Assembly (NCBI GenBank): GCA_900317505.1
Contig: ONHB01000005.1
Location: forward strand, 1 to 64,000
Origin: an uncultured Lachnospiraceae bacterium
GTDB lineage: Bacteria; Bacillota; Clostridia; Lachnospirales; Lachnospiraceae
DNA length: 64,000 nt
Direction: 5' to 3'
Shown: in pieces, positions 17,393-27,225 of the stretch
How the letters are laid out: every line of letters begins with the position of its first letter
Position numbering within the stretch: the stretch's first letter is position 1
Translations under genes and position numbers: made by a program
The notes under the pieces: generated by a model
Databases searched by the model: none
What the model saw: only the letters and a program-made list of their open reading frames with translations
What the model was told of the DNA's origin: nothing

Positions 17393-17887
17393 ATGAATTT
17401 AATTGTTGCAGTAGATAATAACTGGGCGATCGGCAACAAAAACAAGCTGCTCATCAGCATCCCCGCCGATATGAAAAATTTCCGCACTCTCACCACAGGC
17501 AATGTCATTGTCATGGGCAGAAAGACACTGGAAAGCTTTCCGCAGGGACAGCCGCTTGGCAACCGCGTCAACATCGTTCTGACACAAAACAAAGATTATC
17601 AGGTAAATGGAGCGACTATTGTTCATTCGCTGGAAGAGCTTCAAAAGGAGTTAGCAGGCTACAACGATCAGGAGATTTATGTGATCGGTGGAGAGAGCAT
17701 CTACAGACAGCTGCTTCCTTTGTGCGACAAGGCGATCGTGACAAAAATTGATGAGGCATATGAGGCAGATACTTATTTCCCCGATCTGGATGAGATGGAT
17801 GACTGGGAGATTGCCGATGTGTCAGACGAGCAGACCTATTTTGATGTATGTTATCATTTTGTTACCTATCATAGGAAAAAAGCTTAG
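17393..17887 (+). CDS. folA: Dihydrofolate reductase
   Basis: A 164-aa enzyme that reduces dihydrofolate to tetrahydrofolate with NADPH. It shows the opening MNLIVAVDNNWAIG, the substrate-contact helix PADMKNFRTLTTGN, the cofactor motif VIMGRKTLESFP (VMGRKT) and the second NADPH motif VIGGESIYRQ. Length is normal. AGAAAGGAC precedes the ATG. It pairs with thyA. Confidence 0.95.
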   Translation: MNLIVAVDNNWAIGNKNKLLISIPADMKNFRTLTTGNVIVMGRKTLESFPQGQPLGNRVNIVLTQNKDYQVNGATIVHSLEELQKELAGYNDQEIYVIGGESIYRQLLPLCDKAIVTKIDEAYEADTYFPDLDEMDDWEIADVSDEQTYFDVCYHFVTYHRKKA

Positions 17888-17910
17888 TTTTAGTTTGTTT
17901 TTTAATATTA

Positions 17911-17939
17911 TTGACAATATCGGGCAAAAGTCTGATAAT
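17911..17939 (+). promoter_or_regulatory. Promoter of ilvE
   Basis: TTGACA (17911-17916) and GATAAT (17934-17939) with a 17-base spacer, about 60 bases before the ilvE start. Confidence 0.75.
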
Positions 17940-18002
17940 ATAAAATGATTTAAGACAACATATGCATAAGTAAAAAGTGCATGGAGGAAAGGAAGTAAAG
18001 AC

Positions 18003-19028
18003 ATGGAAAAGAAAAACATTGACTGGTCTAATATCGGATTCGGATACATCCAGACAGACAAGAGATTTGTATCCAACTACAAAAACGGAGCATGGGATGA
18101 AGGAACATTAACTTCAGATGCTAATGTCGTGATCAGTGAATGTGCCGGTGTTTTACAGTATGCACAGACATGTTTCGAAGGTTTAAAGGCATATACAACA
18201 GAAGATGGAAAGATCGTATGTTTCCGTCCTGACTTAAATGCAGCCCGTATGAAAGATTCATGTGAAAGACTGATCATGCCGGTATTCCCCGAAGATAGAT
18301 TTGTACAGGCAGTTGTTGATGTAGTAAAAGCAAATGCAGGATATGTACCTCCGTATGGTTCAGGTGCTACTTTATATATCCGTCCTTATATGTTTGGTTC
18401 CAACCCCGTTATCGGTGTTAAGCCTGCAGACGAATATCAGTTCCGTATGTTTACCACACCGGTTGGCCCTTACTTCAAGGGTGGCGCAAAGCCGATTACT
18501 ATCCGTGTATGTGATTATGACCGTGCAGCACCGCATGGAACAGGTCATATCAAAGCCGGATTAAACTACGCTATGAGCTTATATGCGATCACAGATGCTC
18601 ACAAACAGGGCTATGATGAAAATATGTATCTGGATGCAGCTACACGTACCAAGGTAGAGGAAACAGGTGGAGCTAACTTCATCTTTATCACCAAAGATGG
18701 CAAATTTGTTACACCGAAGTCCAATTCTATTTTACCTTCTATCACCCGTCGTTCTCTGGAAGTTGTTGCCAAAGATTACCTCGGACTGGAAGTAGAAGAA
18801 AGAGAAGTTTACTTCGATGAAGTAAAAGACTTCGCAGAATGTGGTCTGTGCGGTACAGCAGCAGTTATCTCACCGGTTGGCAAGATCGTAGATCACGGCA
18901 AAGAGATCTGCTTCCCGAGCGGAATGGAAGAGATGGGACCGGTTACCAAGAAGTTGTATGATACACTGACAGGTATCCAGATGGGACGCATCGAAGCACC
19001 CGAAGGATGGATCAAAGTCATCGAGTAA
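18003..19028 (+). CDS. ilvE: Branched-chain amino acid aminotransferase
   Basis: A 341-aa fold-type IV PLP enzyme (BCAT type II) that interconverts Val, Leu and Ile with their 2-oxo acids using glutamate/2-oxoglutarate. Diagnostic segments are LQYAQTCFEGLKAY, the PLP lysine in GTGHIKAGLNYAMSL, and the ARTKVEETGGANFIF-like TKVEETGGANFIF region. GGAAAGGAAG precedes the ATG. It has its own promoter and terminator. Base composition is ordinary for the window with strongly biased codons, consistent with high expression. Confidence 0.96.
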   Translation: MEKKNIDWSNIGFGYIQTDKRFVSNYKNGAWDEGTLTSDANVVISECAGVLQYAQTCFEGLKAYTTEDGKIVCFRPDLNAARMKDSCERLIMPVFPEDRFVQAVVDVVKANAGYVPPYGSGATLYIRPYMFGSNPVIGVKPADEYQFRMFTTPVGPYFKGGAKPITIRVCDYDRAAPHGTGHIKAGLNYAMSLYAITDAHKQGYDENMYLDAATRTKVEETGGANFIFITKDGKFVTPKSNSILPSITRRSLEVVAKDYLGLEVEEREVYFDEVKDFAECGLCGTAAVISPVGKIVDHGKEICFPSGMEEMGPVTKKLYDTLTGIQMGRIEAPEGWIKVIE

Positions 19029-19051
19029 TTTCATAAAACAATTCGCAAATT

Positions 19052-19095
19052 CAAAACCTCTGCATATATTAGTACAAAAATGCAGAGGTTTTTTT
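19052..19095 (+). terminator. Terminator of ilvE overlapping the next ribosome site
   Basis: AACCTCTGCAT pairs with ATGCAGAGGTT and ends in seven T directly before the next ATG (19096). The descending arm contains AGAGG, which serves as the ribosome site of the following gene. Confidence 0.85.
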
Positions 19096-20349
19096 ATGCC
19101 AGAAAATATAAATTCGGAAATTGGCCGTCTGCTTGTCAGCGTCACGAGTTCTGTCGGTTATATACCGATTAAAAATGCAACTGTAAAAATATATGCAGAA
19201 CGTCAGACCGATGGAGAGAGACTCTTATTGCAGGATCTGACGACCAATGAAAGTGGTCAGACGGAGCGTGTTGTGCTTCCGACGCCGCCCAAAAGTCTCA
19301 GTCAGGAGCCGTCCGAGGTGCGGCCCTATGCAGAATATGATGTGGAAATTTCGGCGGAGGGCTATGAACCGGTAAGCATTACCGGAAGTGAAGTCATGGC
19401 AGACGAACTGTCTTTCCAGAATGTGGAGATGAATCCGTTGGAGGAGCCGGATCTGGTTGAAAGCAATATTTTTATTCCGGATCATACCTTATACGGAGAG
19501 TACGAGGCTAAAATTCCGGAGGACGAGATCAAGGAAGTCAATGAAAGCGGAGAAATTGTCTTAAGCCGCGTAGTCATACCGGAATATGTTGTTGTGCACG
19601 ATGGACGACCGGATGACAGGACTGCCAAAAATTATTACGTCAAATACAAGGATTATATCAAGAATGTAGCAAGCAGTGAGATTTACTCCACATGGCCGGA
19701 GGCCGCGATTTATGCCAATGTCCTGTGTATCATGTCCTTTACTTTAAACCGCGTGTACACAGAGTATTACCGTGGAAGGGGATATGATTTTACGATCACC
19801 AGCAGTACGGCGTTTGACCAGAAATGGATCTATGGAAGAAACATCTATGAGAACATATCCTATATCGTGGATTCCATCTTCAACAATTATCTGTCAAGAC
19901 CTGGTGTTGTGCAGCCGATCTTTACCTCTTACTGCGATGGCAGAAATGTGACCTGCAAGGGGCTTAGCCAGTGGGGCTCCAAGTATCTGGCCGATCAGGG
20001 CTATTCGGCGATCGAGATCATCCGCTATTATTACGGCAACAATATGTTTATCAATTCCACCAGTTATATTTCGGGAGTTCCGTCATCCTATCCGGGATAC
20101 GATCTGACGGTTGGATCAAGAGGTGCCAAGGTGCTGCAGATGCAGCAGCAGTTAAACCGGATCGCGCAAAACTATCCGGCGATCCCAAAGATCGCAGCCG
20201 ACGGAATCTTTGGTGCGGATACAAAAAGAGCAGTAGAAGTATTCCAGGGAATCTTTCTACTGCCTCAAAGTGGAGTGGTTGATTACCCCACGTGGTATCA
20301 AATCTCAAATATTTATGTCGGCGTGACACGGATTTCGGAGCCGGGTTAA
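19096..20349 (+). CDS. SpoIID-like / peptidoglycan-binding protein
   Basis: A 417-aa protein without a clear signal peptide. Residues 1-120 look like a beta-rich domain. Residues about 170-320 resemble the SpoIID/LytB region: NVLCIMSFTLNRVYTEYY and later CKGLSQWGSKYLADQGYSAIEI followed by RYYYG, close to the SQWG motif of SpoIID. Residues about 335-405 are a PG-binding repeat (LTVGSRGAKVLQMQQQLNRI ... DGIFGADTKRAVEVFQ). It should act on cell-wall glycan, perhaps in sporulation, but no other spore genes are near. The ATG lies immediately after the ilvE terminator, using the AGAGG within its stem, so it may be made mainly by read-through. Confidence 0.75.
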   Translation: MPENINSEIGRLLVSVTSSVGYIPIKNATVKIYAERQTDGERLLLQDLTTNESGQTERVVLPTPPKSLSQEPSEVRPYAEYDVEISAEGYEPVSITGSEVMADELSFQNVEMNPLEEPDLVESNIFIPDHTLYGEYEAKIPEDEIKEVNESGEIVLSRVVIPEYVVVHDGRPDDRTAKNYYVKYKDYIKNVASSEIYSTWPEAAIYANVLCIMSFTLNRVYTEYYRGRGYDFTITSSTAFDQKWIYGRNIYENISYIVDSIFNNYLSRPGVVQPIFTSYCDGRNVTCKGLSQWGSKYLADQGYSAIEIIRYYYGNNMFINSTSYISGVPSSYPGYDLTVGSRGAKVLQMQQQLNRIAQNYPAIPKIAADGIFGADTKRAVEVFQGIFLLPQSGVVDYPTWYQISNIYVGVTRISEPG

Positions 20350-20364
20350 ATGGTATTGGGGCTG

Positions 20365-21465
20365 TTATGCCTTCAATGCTTCTTTGATCGCTTTCATCAG
20401 TCTTTCGTTGTCCTTGTGGGACATAAAGCAGATGCGGATGAAGCGGTCACCGAGAGGGGCAAAGGAGGTACAGCTTCTGATCATCATACCCTGACGGATC
20501 AGGATATCAAAAAGCTCATCTGAGGTAAGGCTTCCTTTGGGAAGCTTTGCCAATATGATGTTGCCGTTGACCGGGAATGTCTTCATGCCATCAATCTTTG
20601 AAAGCGTCGCTTCTATATAATTCTTTTCCTGTTCCATGGTATCTCTTACCAGATGGATATATTCCTCATCCGTAAACATGATGCTTCCGACGGTTTCCGC
20701 AACAGAGTTGATATTCCACGGATCCTGTACAGAGGAAGCAGAGGCTAACAGTGCCGGATTGCAGGTCAGCGCATAGCCTAAGCGCAGTCCCGGTGTTGCA
20801 AAAAATTTGGACGTGCCGCGCAGGACGATCAAATGATCAAAGTGATTGGTCAGGGCTGCTGCGGAGATATCATCTGACTGGATAGAAAATTCCACATAGG
20901 TTTCATCGATCATGAGGAAGGTGCCGGACTTTTGGTAAGCATCGGCTAACTTTGTGAGCTCCTCTTTGTGCAGGGCGCCGGAGGTTGGATTGTTGGGATT
21001 GCATAAAATAACAAGATCTGTATGCTCCGGTGTATTTTTTATAATATCGTCGGCTGTGAGGACAAAATCTTTGTCCTCTGTTGCATTGATCTGGGCAATC
21101 TCACAGGACAGTCTGTTGAGATCCTTTTCATATTCGGAATAAGTGGGCCCGATGATGACTGCTTTTTTTGGCTTTATCATGGATAAAAATAAGGTCAGAA
21201 GCTCTGTGACACCGTTTCCCAGAATGATATTTTCGGGATTGGCATTGGTGTATTGGGAGATAGCTTCCTTTAATGCCTTGTATGACGGATCGGGATAGCG
21301 GGAGATCACGCTCAGATCAGCTGCCAGAGCTGCCGCCGCTTTCTTGGAAAAGCCAAGCGGATTGACATTGGCAGCAAAGTTGATGATAGTTTCTTTTTTA
21401 ATGCCGTAGACGGCTTCTATTTTTTCAAGATCGCTTCCGTGGAAAGCGGTTGTCTGCTTTTTCAT
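20365..21465 (-). CDS. CobD/HisC-like PLP aminotransferase
   Basis: A 366-aa fold-type I PLP protein. The N-terminal FAANVNPLGFS is typical of CobD (threonine-phosphate decarboxylase) as well as some histidinol-phosphate aminotransferases. The PLP lysine is in GTSKFFATPGLRLGY, again a CobD-like form. The cofactor motif CNPNNPTSG and the DETYVEF strand are intact. No cobalamin or histidine genes are nearby, so the substrate is uncertain. It is transcribed alone and divergently from the large solenoid gene at 21563. Confidence 0.85.
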   Translation of the reverse strand: MKKQTTAFHGSDLEKIEAVYGIKKETIINFAANVNPLGFSKKAAAALAADLSVISRYPDPSYKALKEAISQYTNANPENIILGNGVTELLTLFLSMIKPKKAVIIGPTYSEYEKDLNRLSCEIAQINATEDKDFVLTADDIIKNTPEHTDLVILCNPNNPTSGALHKEELTKLADAYQKSGTFLMIDETYVEFSIQSDDISAAALTNHFDHLIVLRGTSKFFATPGLRLGYALTCNPALLASASSVQDPWNINSVAETVGSIMFTDEEYIHLVRDTMEQEKNYIEATLSKIDGMKTFPVNGNIILAKLPKGSLTSDELFDILIRQGMMIRSCTSFAPLGDRFIRICFMSHKDNERLMKAIKEALKA

Positions 21466-21484
21466 GGTATCACCTGTGTCCTTG

Positions 21485-21513
21485 TTGGAATTAAAATTGT
21501 GTTATGGTATAAT
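21485..21513 (+). promoter_or_regulatory. Promoter of the solenoid/Hsp70-like cassette
   Basis: TTGGAA (21485-21490) and TATAAT (21508-21513) with a 17-base spacer, about 50 bases before the GTG start. Confidence 0.65.
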
Positions 21514-21562
21514 CAATGATATATCAAACATCTAAAAAAAACAATCAAAAGCAGGTTCAGAC

Positions 21563-24500
21563 GTGGATTTATCAGATCAGATTTCTACAATTACATATGG
21601 TAATGGAATTTTGGACTTTGATGTGGACAAGGTTATCATCAGGACGGAAGCGGATATGGTTTATCAGGGAAGCTTCCAGATCCGGGTTCATACACAGACG
21701 CAGGTGCATGGATATATCTGTGCATCGGATATCCGTCTGCAGATTTCCCATGACATGTTTGACGGGAAGAGTCTGACGGTTCCGTTTTTGTATGATACGA
21801 CTGGAATGTGTGAGCAGGATACCATATCGGGAGAAATTCATGTCATTACCAATGTAGGTGAGTTTGGCCTGCCTTACGAGGTTATCATAGAAGACCGTGT
21901 TTTAAAGGGAGAGCTGGGAGAGATCCGGAATCTGTTCCATTTTGCCAATCTGGCAAGGGTAAACTGGGAGCAGGCAATAGAAGTCTTTGCCAACCCTCTT
22001 TTTGAACGTGTGCTGGTAGGAAGCGGCAGACAGTATATCGAGGATTACCGGATCTTATTAAAATATGGTATGGAAACAGGAAAGATGGATCTGGCGCTCG
22101 ATCGTTTCCTGATCAATATTCACAAAAAGCACGCTGTCAGTCTGGAATGTGAGACTAAGGAATATGCTTTTCCAAAGGAAGAAATGCCACAGATATTAAA
22201 GCTTGAGATCATCCGCAACGGATGGGGCTATATCGATGCAAGGCTCCAGTCCGATTCCAGGATCTGTGACCTTGACCGTCAGCTTACAAAAGAGGATTTT
22301 ACAAATGACCGGTGTGAGCTTGACATTACTTTGGATGAGGCTTATCTTCACGCGGGTAAAAATATCTGCCGGATTAAAGAGGCAGAATCGGGTGATGTTC
22401 TCTGTACCATAGAGATTGAAGTATCCAAGGAACGCTCCAAGGAATATGAGGACAAGCTGCAAAAGGATCTGTTACGGACAGGCATCATGCGTCTGTATCT
22501 GGATTACCGTACCGGCCGCCGACCGATTCGCGAATGTTTCAGGATGGCAGAAAAGCTGCTTGGACGCTTCCGTGGGATGGACAAACTGCTTCCGGCGCTG
22601 TATGAAGCGCATCTGAAGCTTTTACGCAATAAAAACAACGAGGCCATATGGCTTTTGAAAAATGCCAAACGTATGATAAAACAACAGGATATACCGTCAG
22701 ATCTGTATGGATATTTCCTGTATCTGATCGCGATGTCCGGGGATGATGACAGAGATCAGGCTGCAGATATGCTGGAAGAGCGGTCAAAAGAGGACGAGCA
22801 GAGCTTTTCTCTGTTCTGGGCATGCATGCACAAGGACAATCTCCAGTATGACAATCCGGCAGCTGTTTACAGACGCCTGCGAGGCTTTTTTGAAAACGGA
22901 TGCACCAGTCCGGTTCTGTATCTGGAGGCGGCACTGATCATTTTAGACAATGAGCTGGTCTTATCTGCGATCACGGATTTTGAGGTGCAGGTGCTTTTAT
23001 TTATGGACCGGTATGCGCTCTTGTCGGAGCTTGTATGTGAACAGATATACAAGCTGCCTCTGACAGTCAAAAAGGTTTGCCCACCGTTTTTATCCCTGTG
23101 TATCCAGCATCCGGGCAAGGATGAACAGGCAACAGACAGGATGATCTGCCGTTTATATATGAAGCTTGATCATACAGGTGCCGATTCTGCGGGTTGGCTC
23201 AAAAAGGGTATTCTGGCAGACTGTCGGATCAACGGGCTGTATGAAGCATATATCCGGGCACTTGGTTTTGATACAAAGGAGACACTGCCGGATGCGGTGG
23301 TACGCTTCTTTGCCTACGATACTTCTTTGGAGGACAGCTATTTAGCCTACGTTTATGAAAAGGTACTCAAGCAGCAGGAAGAGATCGGGGCCGAATATGT
23401 GAACCGGATCCACGATTTTGTGTTGAGACAGCTTGCAAATGGCAGGATCAGCCGGGAGCTTGCATACTTGTACCGCAATACCCTGACGATAGAGGATATG
23501 AATGAAGACTTGCAAAAACAGTTGCAAAAGCTTGTTTTTGCTCATGAATTGACAGCCCACTTGCAAAATCAGTTCAAAAGCTGCATTATCCGACAAAAGG
23601 GATTAAAGGAGCAGACACGCTATACGATTAAAAACGGGCGGGCGGTTGTCTATCTTTATACCGATGATTATACAGTCTTATTTGAGGACCGGAATGGCAT
23701 GATCGTATCCGGTGAAGGCGGATACCGGATCAGTCCTCTTATGGAATACCGCAAGATGAAGGAGCTGCTCAGGGGTTGTAGCAATATCAGTGTCGGCGAA
23801 CAGCTTTATTTATATGAAAAGAAGCCTTTACATGCGACTGATACGCTGGATGAAATGAATGAGCGTTACAAAAAATATCTTTGGCTTTTACACAAGGAAG
23901 ATATTGATCCCGAGTTTAAAAAAGAAATGGCAGCAGGCTTTATGCGTGCCCTCGAAAGATGGGATATGCATGATGAGTGCGAAAGAATGCTTGCAGATAT
24001 GGATGTCCTTGACTTTGCACCGGGAGACCGGCCGGAATTTATCGCTTCACTTGCGGAGATCGGACAGTATGAAAAGGCTTATCAGATCGTCTGTATGTAT
24101 GGAATGGATAAGATCCCGCAAAAGACACTGTTGGGAATTGCCCAATATGCACTTTCCCAAGCGGACGGATATGATGAAAAGCTTATGTGCGTTGTTTACC
24201 ATACATTTGTCTGCGGTAAATATACCGATGATATCTTACAATATCTGGACTGGCATTTTATAGGGACTCTTGAACAGATGACAGAAATATATCACGCTAT
24301 CCGTTCCATGGACCTTTCAGCCGGAAATATAGCGCAGAGGCTTTTAAAACAGGAAATCTTTGTTTCCTCCTACAACAGTGAAACGGTTGAACTGTTTTTG
24401 TACTGCTGTGAGCATGATGCGCCCAATGATCTGCGCTTATCCTATCTGGATGTGCGCGCAAGAGATTATCTGATCAAAGATACCGATATGGAAGAAAGTC

Positions 24501-25108
24501 TGTGGGAAGAGCTCATGCACCTTATCAAAGAAGGCTGTGCAATCTCACCGGTTCTTTCCATGACATTTTTGAAATACCACAGTAAAGATGCGACAAGCCT
24601 TGAAAAAGAGGTGCGGGATGTCTGCGTGGAGCTTTTGCAGGAGTTTCTGGAGCAGGATGTATTCGTATCGTTTTTCCTTTCCTATACCGGTATTTATCCG
24701 GTGCTTGAATTGTATACAGAGCATACATATATTGAGTATTATACCGATGAGCATGAGACGCTGATGTTACACTTTGTAGACGGACAGGACGAAGGGGACG
24801 ATAACGATTACCGGATGGAGGAAATGCTGGAGGTCTTTCCGGGTATCTACCAGAAGAGACTGCGGCTGTTCTGGGGTGACAGTATTCCGTACTATATCAC
24901 AAAGGTCGTTGACGGTCAGGAGCAGTTCTGTCAAAACGGCCAGCTGGAGATGATCGATCACTCCGTGGCATCCAAACGGGGCAGATACCATGATGTCAAT
25001 GAAATTGCGATGACACAGGCACTTGGCAATTATGAGCTTGCAGGCCGTCTGGCCAAAGAATATGAAATGAAAAAATATCTGGTTGAACATATATTAAAGA
25101 TACAATAG
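21563..25108 (+). CDS. Large beta/alpha-solenoid protein (DUF5717-like)
   Basis: A 1181-aa cytoplasmic-looking protein, no signal or membrane segment. Two beta-sandwich-like regions (about 1-120 and 205-290) are followed by a very long all-helical part (about 300-1170) with TPR-like helix pairs (LYEAHLKLLRNKNNEAIWLL; later the repeated Leu/Ala/Tyr spacing). It matches my memory of the uncharacterised DUF5717 proteins of Lachnospiraceae; a profile search is needed to confirm. The start is GTG with a weak AGG site; no in-frame ATG is near. It is the first of four tightly spaced genes; the next begins 4 bases after its stop. A scaffold role is a guess from the fold. Confidence 0.7.
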   Translation: MDLSDQISTITYGNGILDFDVDKVIIRTEADMVYQGSFQIRVHTQTQVHGYICASDIRLQISHDMFDGKSLTVPFLYDTTGMCEQDTISGEIHVITNVGEFGLPYEVIIEDRVLKGELGEIRNLFHFANLARVNWEQAIEVFANPLFERVLVGSGRQYIEDYRILLKYGMETGKMDLALDRFLINIHKKHAVSLECETKEYAFPKEEMPQILKLEIIRNGWGYIDARLQSDSRICDLDRQLTKEDFTNDRCELDITLDEAYLHAGKNICRIKEAESGDVLCTIEIEVSKERSKEYEDKLQKDLLRTGIMRLYLDYRTGRRPIRECFRMAEKLLGRFRGMDKLLPALYEAHLKLLRNKNNEAIWLLKNAKRMIKQQDIPSDLYGYFLYLIAMSGDDDRDQAADMLEERSKEDEQSFSLFWACMHKDNLQYDNPAAVYRRLRGFFENGCTSPVLYLEAALIILDNELVLSAITDFEVQVLLFMDRYALLSELVCEQIYKLPLTVKKVCPPFLSLCIQHPGKDEQATDRMICRLYMKLDHTGADSAGWLKKGILADCRINGLYEAYIRALGFDTKETLPDAVVRFFAYDTSLEDSYLAYVYEKVLKQQEEIGAEYVNRIHDFVLRQLANGRISRELAYLYRNTLTIEDMNEDLQKQLQKLVFAHELTAHLQNQFKSCIIRQKGLKEQTRYTIKNGRAVVYLYTDDYTVLFEDRNGMIVSGEGGYRISPLMEYRKMKELLRGCSNISVGEQLYLYEKKPLHATDTLDEMNERYKKYLWLLHKEDIDPEFKKEMAAGFMRALERWDMHDECERMLADMDVLDFAPGDRPEFIASLAEIGQYEKAYQIVCMYGMDKIPQKTLLGIAQYALSQADGYDEKLMCVVYHTFVCGKYTDDILQYLDWHFIGTLEQMTEIYHAIRSMDLSAGNIAQRLLKQEIFVSSYNSETVELFLYCCEHDAPNDLRLSYLDVRARDYLIKDTDMEESLWEELMHLIKEGCAISPVLSMTFLKYHSKDATSLEKEVRDVCVELLQEFLEQDVFVSFFLSYTGIYPVLELYTEHTYIEYYTDEHETLMLHFVDGQDEGDDNDYRMEEMLEVFPGIYQKRLRLFWGDSIPYYITKVVDGQEQFCQNGQLEMIDHSVASKRGRYHDVNEIAMTQALGNYELAGRLAKEYEMKKYLVEHILKIQ

Positions 25109-25112
25109 GAAG

Positions 25113-26396
25113 ATGCAGAAAATGGAAAATGAGACACAGGAAATTTTAAAAAATTATATTGTGGGACTGGATCTGGGAAGGACCTATGCCCAGATCAGTT
25201 ATGTGTCTTTTGAGGGCGACGAAGGTGATGTATACAACATCCCTGTATGTCTGTGCAAAAGAACAGGAGCCAATCAATGGTTTCACGGAGAGGAGGCAAA
25301 GAAAGCCGCTGCTAACTTTCAGGGAACGCTGGTAGATGATCTGTTATCCCTTGCGCTCAAGGGGGAACCGGTGCAGATCGAGCATGCGAGTGCCGATCCG
25401 GTGGAGCTTCTTTCTCTTTTTATCCGCAACTGTCTGGCCGGACTTGGACTTTACAATCATCAGGTCGCGGTCAAGGCACTGGTTATTTCGGTAGATACCC
25501 TGTCCGAACGGATGTTAGAGATGTTAAACCACATCAAAAAAAGTGTGCTCCACGATTTTGAGCATGTATTTTTTGAACCCAAGATGGAATGTCTGTTTTC
25601 CTATACGATACATCAGCCCAAGGAGCTTCGCTGTTATGAGCTCGGAGTCATCGATCTGGCGGATGGTTATCTGAAATTTTACCATATCCGCATGAACAAT
25701 AAGACCAAGCCGATCGTGACAACGATCGATGAGCATGAAGATCCGACCTTCTGCATTCCGGAGGATTTTCATTCCATTGTGGAAAAGGATGAGTATCTTC
25801 ATATGATGGATGAAAAGCTTGCCGGCATTATGGAAGAATTTTTAAATAACCGTCTGGTCACGGTATTTTATCTGGCAGGCAAAATTTTTGAAAAAGAATG
25901 GTGTCCGCAGACGTTAAAGCTGATCTGCCACAACAGGCGTGTGTTTGGCGGAAGCAACCTGTACAGCAAGGGTGCCTGCCTGCTTGGAATGGAGAGGCTT
26001 TCTCCCGGAAAGGAAGCGCAGGAATATCTGTACCTTAGCAAGGATAAGCTTTCGGCAGATATCGGGGTAGCCGTCATGCAGGGCGGCAAAACCGTCGTGC
26101 ACAATCTGTTAAACGGCGGTGAAAAATGGTTTGAGGTAAAAAAAGAATTTGAATTTATGCCGGGAGAGGATGGAAAGATGCCCATTGTGATCACGCCTCT
26201 TGCGGATAAAAGACAGCGGATCGTACCGGTGATCCTGCCTACGATTGTAAACAGGGATATCAAGAGCCTCAAATTCCGCTGCCTGCTTCGGATGAAATCG
26301 GCCAATGAGCTGGTTGTCGAGGTGGAGGATGCAGGGCTTGGTGAGTTTTTTGCACCCACCAATAAACGGTATCAGGAGATCATTTCACTTGTATAA
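25113..26396 (+). CDS. Hsp70/actin-like ATPase-fold protein (DUF5716-like)
   Basis: A 427-aa protein with the layout of an Hsp70-class ATPase. Phosphate-1-like loop: YIVGLDLGRTYAQIS (about 15-29). Phosphate-2-like strand: LGVIDLADGYLKFY. An adenosine-like motif appears near residue 290, VFGGSNLYSKGACLLGM, parallel to the KGAA...G segment of DnaK. Residues about 310-427 form a beta-rich domain resembling the Hsp70 substrate-binding sandwich (LSADIGVAVMQGGK). The usual DLGTT is changed to DLGRT and the second DxGGGT to DLADGY, so ATP hydrolysis may be weak or absent. An alternative ATG at 25122 has better ribosome-site spacing. It is coupled to both neighbours. Confidence 0.7.
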   Translation: MQKMENETQEILKNYIVGLDLGRTYAQISYVSFEGDEGDVYNIPVCLCKRTGANQWFHGEEAKKAAANFQGTLVDDLLSLALKGEPVQIEHASADPVELLSLFIRNCLAGLGLYNHQVAVKALVISVDTLSERMLEMLNHIKKSVLHDFEHVFFEPKMECLFSYTIHQPKELRCYELGVIDLADGYLKFYHIRMNNKTKPIVTTIDEHEDPTFCIPEDFHSIVEKDEYLHMMDEKLAGIMEEFLNNRLVTVFYLAGKIFEKEWCPQTLKLICHNRRVFGGSNLYSKGACLLGMERLSPGKEAQEYLYLSKDKLSADIGVAVMQGGKTVVHNLLNGGEKWFEVKKEFEFMPGEDGKMPIVITPLADKRQRIVPVILPTIVNRDIKSLKFRCLLRMKSANELVVEVEDAGLGEFFAPTNKRYQEIISLV

Positions 26397-26408
26397 GGGA
26401 GTATCTAT

Positions 26409-27218
26409 ATGAGTTATGTCCTTCTTTGTAAAGGAAACAAGGCATTAAAACCATATTATATTGCAGATATACGCAAGAAGATATATACACTGGAGGAGCT
26501 GTGTTATTATCTGTATCACAACACGGTTTTGTGTTCAGAGGAGCTTGTCAGGTTTCAGCTTGCACACTGGATCGGACACCAGCTTGGATTTCAGGATCTT
26601 TCGGAAAGTCTTTTGCGCATTTTGGAAAAGGAAAAAAGACCGGAAAAGATCGCATCCCAGATCTTTGCATATGCGGATTATCTGACAAAGCAGGAACGTG
26701 AGGCTGTCTGCAAAAAAATACGCAGAAACTCTGAGCTTTCATGGAATGAGCGCAAAAAAATGCGGGCCGATTATTATGTACTGGAGAAGCATTATCAGGA
26801 TGCGATCCGGGAATATGAGGATATCCTTTTGCAGAAGGAATACAATACGGCAAAGGAAAAGCATCATATTATCTATGACATCGGCTGCTGCTATGCGCAT
26901 ATGTTTTATTTTGATCTGGCTTATGACTGTTTTATCCGGGCCTATGATATGGAGCTCTCCCCAAAAGAAGATCTGCGGGCTGCACTGTTTTGTAAAAGGA
27001 TGCTTTTATCCGACAGGGAATATGAGGATTTCCTTGCAGATCATGAGGAATTTAAAGAGACTGACAGAGAGCTTTCGGAGCAGATCCGGGGGATCCGGCA
27101 TGAATATGACAACGAAGCAGAGACAAAGGAACTGGTATCCAGGGAGACCTTGGGCAACAAGGAAGAGTGGGTACAGTATATTTCGGGTAAATTAGCAGAA
27201 TACAAGCTTGAAAGTTGA
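26409..27218 (+). CDS. TPR-like helical protein
   Basis: A 269-aa soluble all-helical protein. Around residues 110-200 are helix pairs of TPR type (YYVLEKHYQDAIREYEDILLQ; YDIGCCYAHMFYFDLAYDCFIRAYDME). It begins 12 bases after the Hsp70-like gene behind GGGAG, and its stop overlaps the ribosome site of the next gene. I recognise no named family. It is expected to be a binding partner of the other cassette products. Confidence 0.65.
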   Translation: MSYVLLCKGNKALKPYYIADIRKKIYTLEELCYYLYHNTVLCSEELVRFQLAHWIGHQLGFQDLSESLLRILEKEKRPEKIASQIFAYADYLTKQEREAVCKKIRRNSELSWNERKKMRADYYVLEKHYQDAIREYEDILLQKEYNTAKEKHHIIYDIGCCYAHMFYFDLAYDCFIRAYDMELSPKEDLRAALFCKRMLLSDREYEDFLADHEEFKETDRELSEQIRGIRHEYDNEAETKELVSRETLGNKEEWVQYISGKLAEYKLES

Positions 27219-27225
27219 GGTCATT

